Shown: positions 1 through 11,464 of the stretch, piece by piece
Numbering within the stretch: position 1 is the stretch's first letter
How the letters are laid out: every line of letters begins with the position of its first letter
NCBI GenBank assembly: GCA_026545225.1
Contig: CM048853.1
Location: 16,308,755 to 16,372,754 of the forward strand
Length of the DNA stretch: 64,000 nucleotides
Origin: Cornus controversa
Lineage: Eukaryota; Streptophyta; Magnoliopsida; Cornales; Cornaceae
Reading direction: 5' to 3'
Made by a program: the position numbers and the translations under genes
Notes under the pieces: model-generated
Database searches by the model: none
What the model saw: only the letters and a program-made list of their open reading frames with translations
Told to the model about the DNA's origin: nothing

Positions 1-221
1 AAACTTGGATGCAAGAACCTGTCATAAAAAACACAACTACACACCACGCATATTAAAAGGGAAAAAAAATAATAAAATAAATAAAAAGAATGCAACAAAA
101 TGAAAAACAAACACAAATAAAATTAAAACGAAGAAAAATCAACTCTAATAAAAGCAAAAATAAATAAAAATAAATGAAAAGAAAAACACACACATCCTAA
201 CTACTACTTTTGATGGAAGAT

Positions 222-734
222 TCACCCTATACCACATCTCTTGAGAAGATCTAAAAGTGTCCCCCCTATTTTGTCCTCACTTTCTTGTGCCGGAATCCAA
301 ACAATTTTTAGGCACCTCTTATCTATATCAATGTGAGGTTTTAAGAAACATGAATCAATCGAATAAAATTCGACTAATTCAAGAAAACATGACCCTTTAA
401 CTTGTTCTTGACTAATTTTCTCATTGATATCTAATTTGTCACTACCCAAGTCAAAAACAAAGGTAAAAGGTGGACTCTCATTAGGGCTTAAGTGATCACA
501 TTTAAGTTCTTCATGTAAAGTGTCGGAGTCCTGTATGAGTAATGACTCCATAATGGGGGCATGATCTAACTCAACTAGTTGTATTGATTCAATATTGGCC
601 TTCCACGTTTGTGTGTCCATAAGAGGAACTGAATCCAATAAGGCATTTACCTCTTCACATGCAAACTCAGTATCAAAATCACAACCAAAATGAGCTAAAC
701 ATGCTTTCAAAGGGTCTTCAAACTCAACCAGCAT
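222..734 (-). pseudogene. Protease-RT linker fragment of a gypsy polyprotein (170-aa ORF)
   Basis: Seen: an ATG-to-TGA ORF of 170 codons starting 273 nt after the PBS. Its N-terminal half (EDPLKACLAHFGCDFD, then EEVNALLDS and LMDT-W) resembles the acidic linker that separates protease and reverse transcriptase in Athila/Tat-type pol proteins. From memory of the family, this linker is normally followed by the RT start. Here it runs into an unrecognised C-terminal half ending KRCGIG and stops. No protease, RT or zinc knuckle is visible. Inferred: it is a retained piece of pol in a non-autonomous element, open because it is short and recent, or a chimeric small ORF. A host gene is unlikely given its place inside the element. 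Confidence 0.5.
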
Positions 735-1007
735 GTTTTCAAATAAAAGAGATAAACAAATTAAAATTAAATTAAAAATTTACAGCTAACCATAAGTACA
801 AAAATAACACAAGTGCATCAATTAAAATACAAAAACTCACAAGAGGTCCCAAAATTTCAGCTTCTTTCTTCCTGTGTAGTAGTTCCTGTGCCTAAATTTC
901 AACACTCAAAACACCTAAAACAAATTAAAAACAGAATATATACAAGTCCTAAATTATAATTAAAATAGACTTAATCTTTAAACTTAATAACGCAATCATG
1001 ACCGCAG

Positions 1008-1025
1008 TCCCCGGCAACGGCGCCA
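1008..1025 (-). other. Primer binding site, tRNA-Asp type
   Basis: The minus strand reads TGGCGCCGTTGCCGGGGA, an 18-nt complement of the plant tRNA-Asp 3' end including CCA. It lies 3 nt from the LTR end. The identical 18-mer occurs at 29442-29459 in the Athila-type element. Confidence 0.9.
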
Positions 1026-1028
1026 TTT

Positions 1029-2701
1029 TGTTCGACGTGCAAAACGTGATAAAATAATATGGAATAATGTCGTCGTTGTTTTACACCTCGACAAAAAAGA
1101 ATTTATAAAACCCTACAAATACTCTACTAAAATTAGTAAAGTGGTGAGTAGGGGTCGAACCCACAGAGACTGCGTTGGTTTCGTTGTTAAGCTATCAAGA
1201 TCTCTTCTAATTTAATTGAAAAAGAATTTGTTTTGTTTTTAATTCTAAGGTGCTGAAATTAAATGAAATGAAATACAAACATAAATAAATGATAGATAAA
1301 ATTCAAGAGAGAGAAGTCTAGGGTCTTAACTTCACCACTAGCATCATACCATTGTCGATTGAAATTACTTTTGGGAAAATTCTATAATATGCATAAATCA
1401 GATTCATGGAACGATGAACATACAATTAAGGTCTAAGCAATAACCCATCTTCGGTTGGCACGAATCGTCTACCTAAACTAGGGTGTAGCACGACTCGTCT
1501 TTCCTAGGCATGGCCTATCAAAGTCCTTGTCTCATACACACATGTTCACAATGAAATCGTCAAGAGGATATATACAAACACTCACTAAGCTACAACCCAT
1601 CTTCGGTTGGCACGAATCGTCTACCTAAACTAGGGTGTAGCACGACTCGTCTTCCCTAGGCATGAACTGTCAAAGTTATATGTTCATACATGCAATGAAA
1701 ACTTGTTGTATAATTATCATTCATTTTTAATCTCTCATGGGAATGATTTGAGTTCAATCAAGATAAAATACCATCTAAGACAAGACAACATTAAATCAAG
1801 AATGATTATAAACATTTAAACAACCATAAATGCATATCTATGCAATTGTCACTTATTACACAAATGATACAAAATAGTCCTCAAAATTATACAACTATAT
1901 ACATAAAAAGAATAATCCCCAAATATAACCCAATCAACAATGATACTTAGCTAGGGCTTCGTTAAACCCCTAGGATGAAGTTAGCTCCTCATGGCAGTTG
2001 TTGAAGCCTCTCTTTTCTTTCTGTCAATCGTCACGAATCGCCTCCGTCTTTTCTCTCTGCTATCCCCCCTCCAGAATACCCTAGTTTTCTTCGTTTCATC
2101 GTTTTTACTTTGCGAAACCAAACCAACGGGACACCTAGCCTTCCCAAAGTGGCAAGTGCGCATAAGAAAATGGCACTTGCTCCTCACAAAGTGGCATTTG
2201 CGCCCAAAAAGTGGCAGCTGCGCAAATAGGGCAGAAAGTTGATGAAAACGTCCGTTTTAGGAAATTTTCGTGAAATATGAAATTGTGCAGAATTGAATTT
2301 CCTTCAACTCAAGCGGAGTTTGGGTCGTTTTGACAATCGTGTACGGAGTTATGGTCTGAATACCAACACGGGTCCAGGACTTTTTAGGCCTGAATTGGCC
2401 CAATCTTCAATGCGAATGGGCCCGTGCTCCTTTCCTTCATTTACATTTATTTGCAGCCCATTTCTTCAGTCCATTTAGTTTGGATCTTCAAGATAAAAAT
2501 ATCTCTCATGGATCAAGCTTCAGTGATAACTAAATGAGTACCATTTGTAGCCCGATTTCACCATTATTAATCAGAATTATCCTTCATCACCTGAAATTAT
2601 AAAAAGATTAAAATTATTAATAAAAACATTAAAGAAATATTACTAAGACACTAATTCATATAATTTAGGGATACTGAATATGCAATATTCATTACTTATC
2701 A
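1029..2701 (-). repeat. 5' LTR of left tRNA-Asp-primed element
   Basis: On the minus strand the LTR begins TGATAAGTAATG and ends CACGTCGAACA. It shares its first ~120 bp and last ~100 bp with the solo LTR at 52805-54210, which fixes both ends. Length is 1673 bp. It contains a 152-bp-period duplication of a block (first copy ~1441-1525, second ~1593-1677). ORFs in the 1981-2478 stretch are LTR sequence and not genes. Confidence 0.8.
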
Positions 2702-3840
2702 GAAAATAATATGTAATTGAAAAGAACATGTAAATAGCAAGTAAAAGAGTATATACCTAAAAACAATATCCGAAGATTGAAGTAGAAAATAGCATGTAAA
2801 TAGCAAGTAGGAAAGTGGACACTTAATAAAATGTCCGAAAATCGAAATAGAAAAGGGCACATAAATAGCAGTAGAAATGAAAAAGGGCATAGAAGCATTA
2901 AACATGTATAAGCAAGGGAAACACGTAAGAAAATAGACACTTAAATAAAGTGTCCAAAAATTGCATGAAAATTAATGGGAGAAAGAGAGTGAGGAACGTA
3001 CCTCTCTTTCGAGCAAGCCATTTATTTCTAAAAAAGAATCACAAGAGACTTGACATATTTTTTGTATAGGTTAGTAAAATAAAAATATCGAAAATAATGA
3101 AATGATGTATATAATGCATGTTGAAGTGATTGTGTGTGAATTTTTGTGTACGAAGCATATAAACTAGATTTGAACTCTTATTGATGCTCTTTGTGCAAGT
3201 GTGGATATTTTGATATGTATACTCCAACTGAGGCGTTAGTAAGACCTTATATTGTGGTTGGGCCTTGCCATCCCCGTGTTGGCACCAAATGTTTACCACA
3301 TGATCCACATAAAAGGGCGTGCACTCAAACCCTTAGTTTAACCGTAGTAAGGGTGTCTGAATCATGTCTCATCCAACTAAGGGATTAGTAGGACCTTACA
3401 TTGTGGTCAGGCACTACCCTCCTTGTATTGGCACCAAATGTCCACCACGTTGATCCACCTTGTATGTGAACCCCTAGCTTCACTGTAGTGTGGGTGTGTG
3501 AAACATGTAAAGTGAAGATAACCACTTCATGACTATTATAGCATCAACAAGTTCCAAATCAAGTTCATAGGTTTCGAACACAAAGATGGAAGAAAGATGG
3601 GGGGATGAAAGATATATGTGTAGAAATATGCATGAATAAATAAAATGCATTAAATTTAAAAAACATAAAAATATCATATGTGAGGTCATTCAATCACTAA
3701 GCTTTTAGGAGACTAAAAGCATTGATGATGAACTCAAAACCTTGGCAATATATAAATGTAAGGACAAGACTTGAAACATAAAGACTTGAAAATGAAAGTA
3801 AAATGAAATATCCTCTACAATTTCACGCATGAGGTGGCCA
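2702..3840. other. Unassigned AT-rich intergenic DNA with an internal duplication
   Basis: No convincing gene. 2702-2950 holds degenerate repeats of a unit around 'aaatagcaagta' and 'gtccgaaaatcg'. 3237-3515 is a diverged tandem duplication. 3600-3800 resembles 17866-18010 (shared stretches near 'ccttgg' and 'gacttgaaacataaa'), so it belongs to an unclassified repeat family. Confidence 0.5.
3237..3515 (+). repeat. Diverged tandem duplication, period ~149 bp
   Basis: Two copies start at 3237 and 3386 with tagtaagaccttatattg / tagtaggaccttacattg. Both contain 'ttggcaccaaatgt' and 'gatccac'. Divergence is substantial, so the duplication is old. Confidence 0.75.
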
Positions 3841-4399
3841 GTCTCACACATAGAATATAAGGATAAAAGAAAAAGAATTATAAATGTTGATAGGAAAGTC
3901 TAACTAAAATAATGAATAATGTTAAATAAACATAATACGAGTCTGAACGATACAACTTAGAAGTCTTGTAACTCAAGGACCCTTAACCAAAAATCATAAA
4001 AGTAGATACTTTATGAAATGATCTAAGTCCCTACACTAAAGTATGGTAAGGAATAAATAACTACCATGCCCTATGAACTCCACGCTCTAACCTCAAGATG
4101 GAACTAGCCTGGGACCTGAAATATCAACAAAGTGGGTTAAACCCACGAGCAAGTTCACTTTACTACTATCCAGTAGAGCACTGATAAACATACCCTCTAT
4201 ATGAGGGACAATAACATATACCAATATATATATATATATATATATGTTTACCATTATCCCATTCAACCCCTGCTTCGAAACAGAAACTATCCTACACGCT
4301 GTACCAACCCATCCGTTATCACACAAATTAAAGAACATATTTTCTAAGTTCAATCCAAAAACAATCCTTAGAAGTCCGAACACTTTATTAAGTAAATAT

Positions 4400-4715
4400 C
4401 TATTGGTATAAGGCGATCCTGACATGGCTACTTCTGTATTTTATAGATACCTTATTAGGTATTAGGCAATCTTGACATGCCTCCCTTATATGCATATTAA
4501 ATACCTTATTAGGTATTTGGCAATCCTTACATGCCACCCTTATAAGCATTGAATACCTTATTAGGTATTTGACAATCCTAACATACCTCCCTTATGTACA
4601 TATTAAATACGTTATTAGGTATTTGGCAATCCTTATATGTCTCCCTTATAAACATTGAATACCTTATTAGGTATTTGGCAATCCTCACATGCCTCCCATA
4701 ATTCTTTAAATAAAA
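4400..4715 (+). repeat. Tandem repeat, ~53-bp unit, five clear copies plus one diverged
   Basis: The phrase TTATTAGGTAT recurs at 4453, 4506, 4558, 4612 and 4664 (steps 53, 52, 54, 52), each followed by 'ggcaatcc..acatgcctccc'. A diverged copy precedes at ~4400. Spacers alternate between 'atgcatattaa' and 'aagcattg' types, so the true unit may be a dimer of ~106 bp. Confidence 0.9.
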
Positions 4716-5711
4716 ATTTAAAATACATAAAAGCTGCTAATTAATATAATGAAAACCCAATCGCCACTTGAATAAATAAAATAAAACTAACATACCATGA
4801 AAGCAACCAAAAAATCACATTATTTCATATACAAATTTAAGGATCAACATTTAACCATGAACATATATGATTACAAAGAAACAATTAAAGAAAAATAAAT
4901 AAATACTTAAAAGAAAACCCATACAACAAAACCTACATTGCAATTTAAACATAAAGTATATCTAAACCTATCACTAGCCTAGGTTTCCAAGCATATTCTG
5001 TCCTTAAAATTCTTATTTTATTTTTCAACAATTTCCTGAAATTTTTTAGTAATTTAAAAATATTTTTCCTAATTTTATACAATTTAAAATGATTTAAAAA
5101 TTAGAAAAAAATATGTACATTTTTCAAACTGGGCCATGTGGTTGGGCTCGGTGAGTGGGACCAGACCACCACTTTTCCAGTCCCCACCGATGGCCAGAAA
5201 CAGTCTTACGTGCCCCCATGCACCAACAGCGCACATGGGTGTGCGCGTGAGAATTGTTCACTTTCTTCTTTAGCAGCCCACTGTGTGTTTTCCCCCCAAC
5301 CGCGAACTGCCCTTTTCTCGGCCTTATTCTAACCATCTCCGGCCACCAAATCCGACGTTTTATATACCTTTCGAATCTTCTTTGCTCAAGCTATCTATTG
5401 GAACTAAAATCACCCCCTTTCGCGGCCTAAATCAAAAACCCCTAATTCTCAAGTTCTAGGGTTCTTCATTTAAAGTTTAATTTTCTCTCTAATTTCTCAA
5501 CGATCTAAGTTCCAAAGTTCAGGAATCATTCACCAGAGCAAGAGCAACACAATAATCGGAACAAAATCTTTCAAAATAGAGTTTACAATTGCATGCTTAT
5601 ATATATATACACACCCGTATATAACTATCCACAAATTCATTTATAGCAAGTAATACACTGAATTATACATGTATACAAGCAATCATCCACATCAGTATTT
5701 ATACAAAAAAC

Positions 5712-5712
<1 letters not shown>

Positions 5713-5757
<45 letters not shown>
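5713..5757 (+). repeat. (TA)n microsatellite
   Basis: About 22 uninterrupted TA dinucleotides inside the LTR of element A; a shorter (TA)n lies at ~4223-4245. Confidence 0.95.
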
Positions 5758-5759
<2 letters not shown>

Positions 5760-6345
5760 GAATACACATACACATCAACTAACATAATACAAATCTATGT
5801 TAATAAATTCAAAGGGAAGGTATAGAGTATGAACTTGCCTTATGATTTTAAGCAAAATCACTTTCTCTCCTTTTTTCTGGTGTCTACCATTCTCTCGCTG
5901 TCTGTGCGTAGGAACTACTGAACCCTAATTTTTATTTTCTCTTTATTCTATTTATTATTTTTCTTTTCTAGAAACACCAAAATAGTTGCTAAATAATTAA
6001 TAAAATAATTACAATTATATTTAGCCCACATATATATATATATATCTATATATTGCCCAACTCAATAGGCTAGCCCAAACTCTCCCTAGCCCAACCTGAA
6101 AATAATTAAAAATAAAAGAACAATGAAGCCCAAAACCCCACATATTTTATTTAAACAAATTTACATTTAACACAAAAATATTTCACAAACATTTAAAGTC
6201 AATCAACACTTAGCACCAAATTAATCAACCAACTACATTAGACAAAAAGAACATGCATTGAAAAAATTTAACTAAAACATTTAAAACACCACAAAAAAAT
6301 AAACAATTTAAATAATTAAATATCCTCAAATTACGGGGTATTACA

Positions 6346-6610
6346 TTCTTCACCCCTAAAAAGAGGAATTTTGTCCTCAAAATTCATCTCATACCTGAAA
6401 TAAAAAGCTCTGGATATTTTGCCTTTGTTTTATCCTCCCTTTCTCAAGTGAACTTTGCCTCATTGTGGTGGCTCCACTAGATCTGAACTAAAGGAATAGT
6501 CTTGGAATAAAGGACCTGGTCCCTACGGTCAATAATACAGTAAGGTTGCTCCACATATGTTGCATTTGGCTATAACTTGTTCTCCCCAACCTCAATGTGT
6601 TGATAAGTAT
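6346..6610 (-). pseudogene. Element A: chromodomain end of pol plus polypurine tract, cut by Tekay-1
   Basis: Reading the minus strand from 6610 down, one frame gives a broken chromodomain: IIDRRDQVLYSKTIPLVQ, a stop, WSHHNEAKFT, a stop, EREDKTKAKYPELF. In Tekay/Del chromoviruses this domain ends integrase and is thought to target chromatin. Two in-frame stops show it is dead. A purine-rich tract (minus strand AGGGGTGAAGAA) then abuts the LTR at 6345. The coding sequence continues beyond the Tekay-1 insertion at 16873; the 5-bp AGTAT duplication (6606-6610 and 16868-16872) marks the break. Confidence 0.75.
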
Positions 6611-9600
6611 TGTCACGTCCCGATTTTCAACACCCAAATAAGAGCGAGGGAAATGAGGGTGAATAGTAAAACCCAACTTGTTTACATCCATAAATCACTC
6701 ATGTCCAGAACTTAACTTCTTATATATTTAGAATATCAACTTGAAATTATGCCAATGGAAAGAGGGTTCAAAAATAATCAATTTCAAAAAAACAATCATC
6801 AAATTTTGATTTCAAACGAATAAGATATGTCTGCTTGAAGTTGGGTAAAATTTGGTCAATGTTTGTTGTAAAAGGCAATCGAGCGTCGTGAAAAAAGGAG
6901 ATCGAGCGCATTCACTCCAGAAGGTATTCTGGGATGTTTTATAAAGTAAATCGAGAGCCGTAAAAAGCGATCGAGCGCTGTTAATGCTGAGGCTAAAATC
7001 CTGCTACCCAGACTTAGCCAATTTTCACTCTAACTTCAAAGCCCATTATCTCCCAATCTGTGAGTCCGTTTGCTCCAAAATTTGACATGGATCCTCATCA
7101 ATATATCTAAATTCCAACCAAAGTTTGAATCACCTAAAAATCCTAACCACAACTCAAGTTATACTCCATTCAATAGCGTAGGTCAGATTATGAACCTTTG
7201 CACTAAAATATGCATATCTCATACTTATCAATTTTAAGCTAAGACAATCCTCCTTTCATATATTTCAGGTATATGAAAATTCATCATCCAACAACAATCA
7301 TAGCATATATATATATCAAGACCAAATCATAAAAGAACACCATTCAAATGGAAACTTGTTTTAAATATATATAGTGGTCCAATACTCATCATTTAGGGCA
7401 TAAGTACTTATATAAAACTTTTCCCAACATGGAATCGCATGACACATAACCAAAAGTACCTAGTCCATGTAATACCCCGCTCCAACATATGGTATGATAT
7501 TGTCCGTTTTGGGCCTGAGCCCGCACGGTTTTGCTCTTGGATTTTACCCCAAAAGGCCTCATACCATTTGAAGAGAACAGCATATCCCCTTTTCCACACT
7601 CAGGCGATGTGGGATTGAGCACCCTGTACCCTGTCAGTGTGGTAGCTCAGTCCAGTGTCTGTCTTCGCACCCGCCCACTCACACCCGTCCACAAGGGTTA
7701 CTACTATAATACCCCGCTCTAACACATGGTATGATATTGTCCCCTTTGGGCCTGAGCCCGCATGGTTTTGCTCTTGGGTTTTACCCCAAAAGGCCTCATA
7801 CGATTTGAAGAGAACATACTACATATAAGCACATCCCCTTTTCCACACTCAGGCGATGTGGGATTGAGCACCCTATACCCTGTCAGTGTGGTAGCTCTAC
7901 CCAGTGTCTGTCTTCGCACCCGCCCACTCACACCCGTCCACAAGGGTTACTACAGTCCACATCCCGGACGTGCAATCACAACAAAAATAACCAAAAGAAA
8001 CGTTCTAGCTCTACATCCAACTCATGGTTGTTCATCATCAACCACTTCTTTGCTATATCCTGAAAATGTTAGTGTGAGGGGATGAGTAATTTCAACGGCT
8101 CAAGATTAATATGTTGTGCAATCCATTCAAGTCCACATTTCATATTCAATGCATAAATACCAAAACATATTTCAACAACTACGTGTCATGCTTCCTAACA
8201 TTTCTAGTCAAAGCTCATCTTTTTCATTCAAATTGTGTCATAGGCATCAAATGTAACTTGATAATCACATAACTACAGATCAAGCATTATTGCACAATTC
8301 ATCATATCTATAACATATGACATAACCAAATTTACAACCAATTCTACACAATTCACATAAGTCACATCATTCCACATAACTCAATCCAAAGACACATTTC
8401 CTCAAGATATGTACCGAAGTCCCACATCTCAATTCCTTGGTTGTTACGGGCTACTAACCCATCCGGTTACCACCTAACTTACGCAAGGTTGAGATCTTTC
8501 ACCCTAAGGGGATATTTTCTCCCTCTATTTCCCATTAGTCATTTATGAGAATTCATCACAAACACACAAGATATATCACGTCTTGCACATACATTCTCAC
8601 GTTTCAATGCATTGCACCCAATACATGCCCTATGTTCATTCTAGCATGTCATATAACAATCATATGAACATATACATAAGCTTAACCCCCAAATTAGGTT
8701 TTCATCATTTTTTCCAAAAAATGCCATATATGTATCACATACCACATTTTGCATATATGAGCAATTCAAGTAATATAAGGTATATACCAACCATTTCTAG
8801 TCAAAAGAAACATAAGTATATCCATATAGAACAAGAATATCAACCTAGAAAAATTTATACATATATCACATGAAAAACATTCATTTTATGCCAAGAAATG
8901 AAATGAAACTTTAAATTAGAAGACACAACACACACTCCCTACCTCAATAGCTATAGTCTCAAGTTATCCCAAACTTTCACAAATCTCAAAGTTATCTACT
9001 CGCTATTTTGTTCGATTCAAAGCAAAGCCCTTATCGCGTAGAACACACTTCTCTGCTTCGACACCGCCCAAATCTAAGTCGAAGACCCTCAAAATCTAGA
9101 GAGAAAAAATAGATCACAAAATCTTCCACCGGACCAAAATGCTCCAAATCAACTTTTCAATCCATAGAGATCGTAGAGAATGCTGAGATGAAAAACATTG
9201 ATGTTCAAAACTTCTTCCAAATCCAAGCTTAAGCTAGAGATATTCTAGAGAGAAGGGAGAGCTTGCAAGAGGGAGATGTAGAGAGAGAAAGGAGAAGACA
9301 AATGAAAAAATTTGATTTTCTCCACTAAATGCCTATACATATTATATATATATCTTTTTCTTGCAAAACTAGTAAACTCTTACAACTGAGTCCCTCAACC
9401 CTATTAATAATGCTCCTTGTTACAAGATATTTCTTCGTAATTACATACTAACATAATCTTCTCTCTTCTTTTCACTTGAGTCCTTAAAAATAATATTACA
9501 ATGACCCGACCTCTACTTAGAGAGCCCGAACAAACCTTTTGGGTCACCCGACCCATCACGGGTCCCATGCTCGTACCAAAACATATATATAAAAACATTC

Positions 9601-9692
9601 TATAACCCGAAATTACACATGCTTAAGAGAATTTTAATACTAAATCATATTTAACATATAACTAAATTAAAATAATTACTTGGGACTCTACA
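6611..9692 (-). repeat. 3' LTR of Tekay-1
   Basis: Minus-strand ends are TGTAGAGTCCC and GGGACGTGACA. Length 3082 bp, about 470 bp longer than the 5' LTR because it carries the 487-bp TRIM-like insertion (7468-7954). A TATA-rich stretch near 9337-9355 lies before the putative transcript start. ORFs within it, such as one at 8583-8873, recur in the other LTR and are not genes. A dyad cluster is at 6878-6978. Confidence 0.93.
7468..7954 (+). mobile_element. TRIM-like insertion made of two directly joined LTRs
   Basis: The insertion is absent from the 5' LTR of Tekay-1. It begins TGTAATACCCCGC, ends GGTTACTACA, and is flanked by perfect 5-bp duplications GTCCA (7463-7467, 7955-7959). It contains two similar head-to-tail copies, 7468-7704 and 7705-7954, each with 'gcctgagcccgca', 'ttttaccccaaaaggcctcat' and 'gatgtgggattgagcaccct'. 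There is no room for PBS or PPT between them. The family is the same as the TRIM array at ~40550-41756. Confidence 0.88.
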
Positions 9693-9705
9693 ACCTCCCC
9701 ACCTT
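9693..9705 (-). other. Polypurine tract of Tekay-1
   Basis: The minus strand reads AAGGTGGGGAGGT directly before the 3' LTR start (TGTAGAG). A near-identical tract, AAGGTTGGGAGGT, precedes the 3' LTR of Tekay-B. Confidence 0.85.
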
Positions 9706-9886
9706 AGGAGATTTTGTCCCCAAAATTGAACATACCTTGAAAAATAAACAAATCCAGGTACTTAGAGCGAACTTCTTGTTCCCGTTCCCAAGTTGCCTCT
9801 TCTAATCTGTGGTGTCTCCACAAAACTTTGACCAACGGAATGGTCTTGCCCCTCAACACTTGATCTCTCATGCCTAGAATTTCCAC
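9704..9886 (-). pseudogene. Tekay-1 chromodomain
   Basis: The translated fragment contains DQVLRGKTIPLVKVLWRHHR and EEATWERE, then YLDLF. This is the C-terminal chromodomain of Tekay/Del-type integrase, with the conserved VKVLW and EATWE blocks. It overlaps the PPT and lies immediately before the 3' LTR, the usual place. The open stretch starts after a stop that separates it from the integrase C-terminal piece (9890-10117). A close copy is at 19853-20056 in Tekay-B. Confidence 0.88.
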
Positions 9887-9889
9887 TAG

Positions 9890-10944
9890 TCACTCCTCAT
9901 ATGATACGTCTTCCTCCATCTCAATGCCTGTCCAGCCCAAAATATGTGATGGGTCTGGCTCATATTTCCTCAACATGGAGATATGAAAGACATTGTAAAC
10001 TCCCTCCAATTGTGGTGGCAAAGCTAACCGATAGGCCACTTCACCAATGCATTCTAATATCTCGAAGGGTCCAATGAATCTTAGTGATAACTTGTCACTC
10101 TTACTGAATCTCATCAAACCTTTGCGTGGAGAAACCTTAAGAACACACGGTCTCCCACCTCAAATGACAATGGTCTCCTCCTCCGATCGGCATAACTTTT
10201 CTGTCTACTTTGTGCCATAATCAACCGTTGATGAATCAACTTAATCTTTTCTGTTGTCTTATGAACTATATCTGGTCCCAAGGCAGCTGTCACCCCACCT
10301 CAGACCAACGAACTGGTGATCTACACGGTCTACCATATAATGCCTCAAAAGGTGCCATTTCTATGCTAGCTTGGTAGTTATTGTTATAAGAAAACTCCAC
10401 CAATGGCAAATGGTCTTCCCAATTTCATTCGAATCCAAAATACAAGCTCTCAACATATCCTCCAATATCTAAATGGTGCGCTCTGACAGACCATCAGTCT
10501 GAGGATGAAAAGTTGTATTGAATATAACTCTGTATCAAGGGCTGACTGGAAATTCTGCCAAAATTGTGAAGTAAACCTAGGATCTCTATCTGAAACACTA
10601 GACACTGTCACTCCATGAAGCTTCATAATCTGCTCTACGTATAACTTACTGAGTTTCTCTGTAACATTCGTGACTCAAATAAGTAAAAAATGAGCCGTCT
10701 TAGTTAATCTGTCGACTATGACCTACACGACATCATGTCCCCTTTGTGACCTCAAAAGTCCTGTCATAAAATCTATAGTGATATGCTCCCATTTCCATTC
10801 TACCACTGGCAATGGTTGTAACAAACCAACTAGTCTTTGATGTTCAGCTTTCACTCGTTGGCATGTAAGGCACTTAGCTACAAATTCAACCACATCCTTT
10901 TTCATTCCTTTCCACCAGTACTGTCGTCTTACGTTGTGATACAT
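9890..10944 (-). pseudogene. Tekay-1 integrase (broken)
   Basis: Two open pieces show integrase homology. 10723-10944 (73 aa) carries the end of the HHCC zinc domain (QYWWKGMKKDV, KCLTCQRVK) and the start of the catalytic core (WKWEHITIDFMTGL), so the first catalytic Asp is present. 9890-10117 (75 aa) carries the C-terminal GPF-type region (RFIGPFEILECIGEVAYRLALP). Between them the frame is lost: matching peptides can be followed only across several frames and stops. Integrase inserts the cDNA into host DNA; this copy cannot make a whole enzyme. Order and strand match the rest of Tekay-1. Confidence 0.85.
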
Positions 10945-11464
10945 TTTTGCTCACCAGGATGTACTACAAGCCTAGAACTATGGAATTTCCAAAGAATACC
11001 CTCCCTACATGGAATAGGTACATATATTTTCCCTTTGAACCATAAACTCCCATCCTTATGCAAAGACCAACTTTCCACAACCCCACCACCAGAAATTTGA
11101 GTGTGAATAGCCTTCCTCTCCTCATCTTGCCCTTGTGCCTCAATTACTTTATTAACGAGGTCGGTTGAGCAACAAGACTAAGAAAGGTAGCCGATTCACT
11201 ATCCTCACTAAAGTACAAACCTAACTCTATTATGTTTTTCGTCATCTTCCACTCTCGAATGGCAATGCTAGCTAACATTCCATGAGACTTTCTACTTAAG
11301 GCATCTGCTACGACATTAGCTTTTCTCGGGAGATACTAAAGATCAAAATTATAATCCTCCATGTACTCTACCCATCTCCGTTGCCTAGAGTTCAAATCCT
11401 TTTGTGTGAAGAGATATTTGAGACTCTTGTGATTAGAAAAGACTTCAAATTTCTCCCCGTACAA

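Larger units (their letters stand above)
1..2701 (-). mobile_element. Ty3-gypsy (Athila/Tat-like) element primed by tRNA-Asp, left part cut by window edge
   Basis: Seen: on the minus strand an LTR (1029-2701) is followed after 3 nt by an 18-nt PBS and then an A-rich internal region with one ORF. The 3' LTR lies beyond the left edge, so no target-site duplication can be checked. Known: PBSs matching the 3' end of tRNA-Asp are typical of Athila-type plant gypsy elements. Inferred: there is no gag, integrase or RT between the PBS and position 1, and the only ORF is a pol-linker fragment close to the PBS, so this looks like a non-autonomous or deleted copy. Bases 1-221 are A-rich noncoding DNA. 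Confidence 0.75.
3841..6345 (-). repeat. 3' LTR of old Tekay-type element A (left boundary uncertain)
   Basis: The inner end is clear: on the minus strand it starts TGTAATACCCCGTAATTTG right after a purine-rich PPT (6346-6360) and after chromodomain coding sequence. The LTR then runs leftward. A TATA-like stretch reads ggtatataaaac on the minus strand (~5357-5368). The left end is not fixed because no second LTR of this element is in the window; 3841 is a guess. It contains the 53-bp tandem repeats (4400-4715) and long AT microsatellites. Confidence 0.55.

Noticed and set aside
1008..1025. Possible tRNA-Asp gene end
   Set aside because: The 18 bases match the tRNA 3' end including CCA, but there is no cloverleaf upstream, and it sits 3 nt from an LTR. 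It is a primer binding site.
6601..6605. Longer target duplication for Tekay-1
   Set aside because: Only AGTAT (6606-6610) repeats on the right; bases further left do not match.
8583..8873. 96-aa ORF recurring at 15762-16049
   Set aside because: Both copies lie in the two LTRs of Tekay-1, antisense to the element. Conservation is explained by LTR descent.
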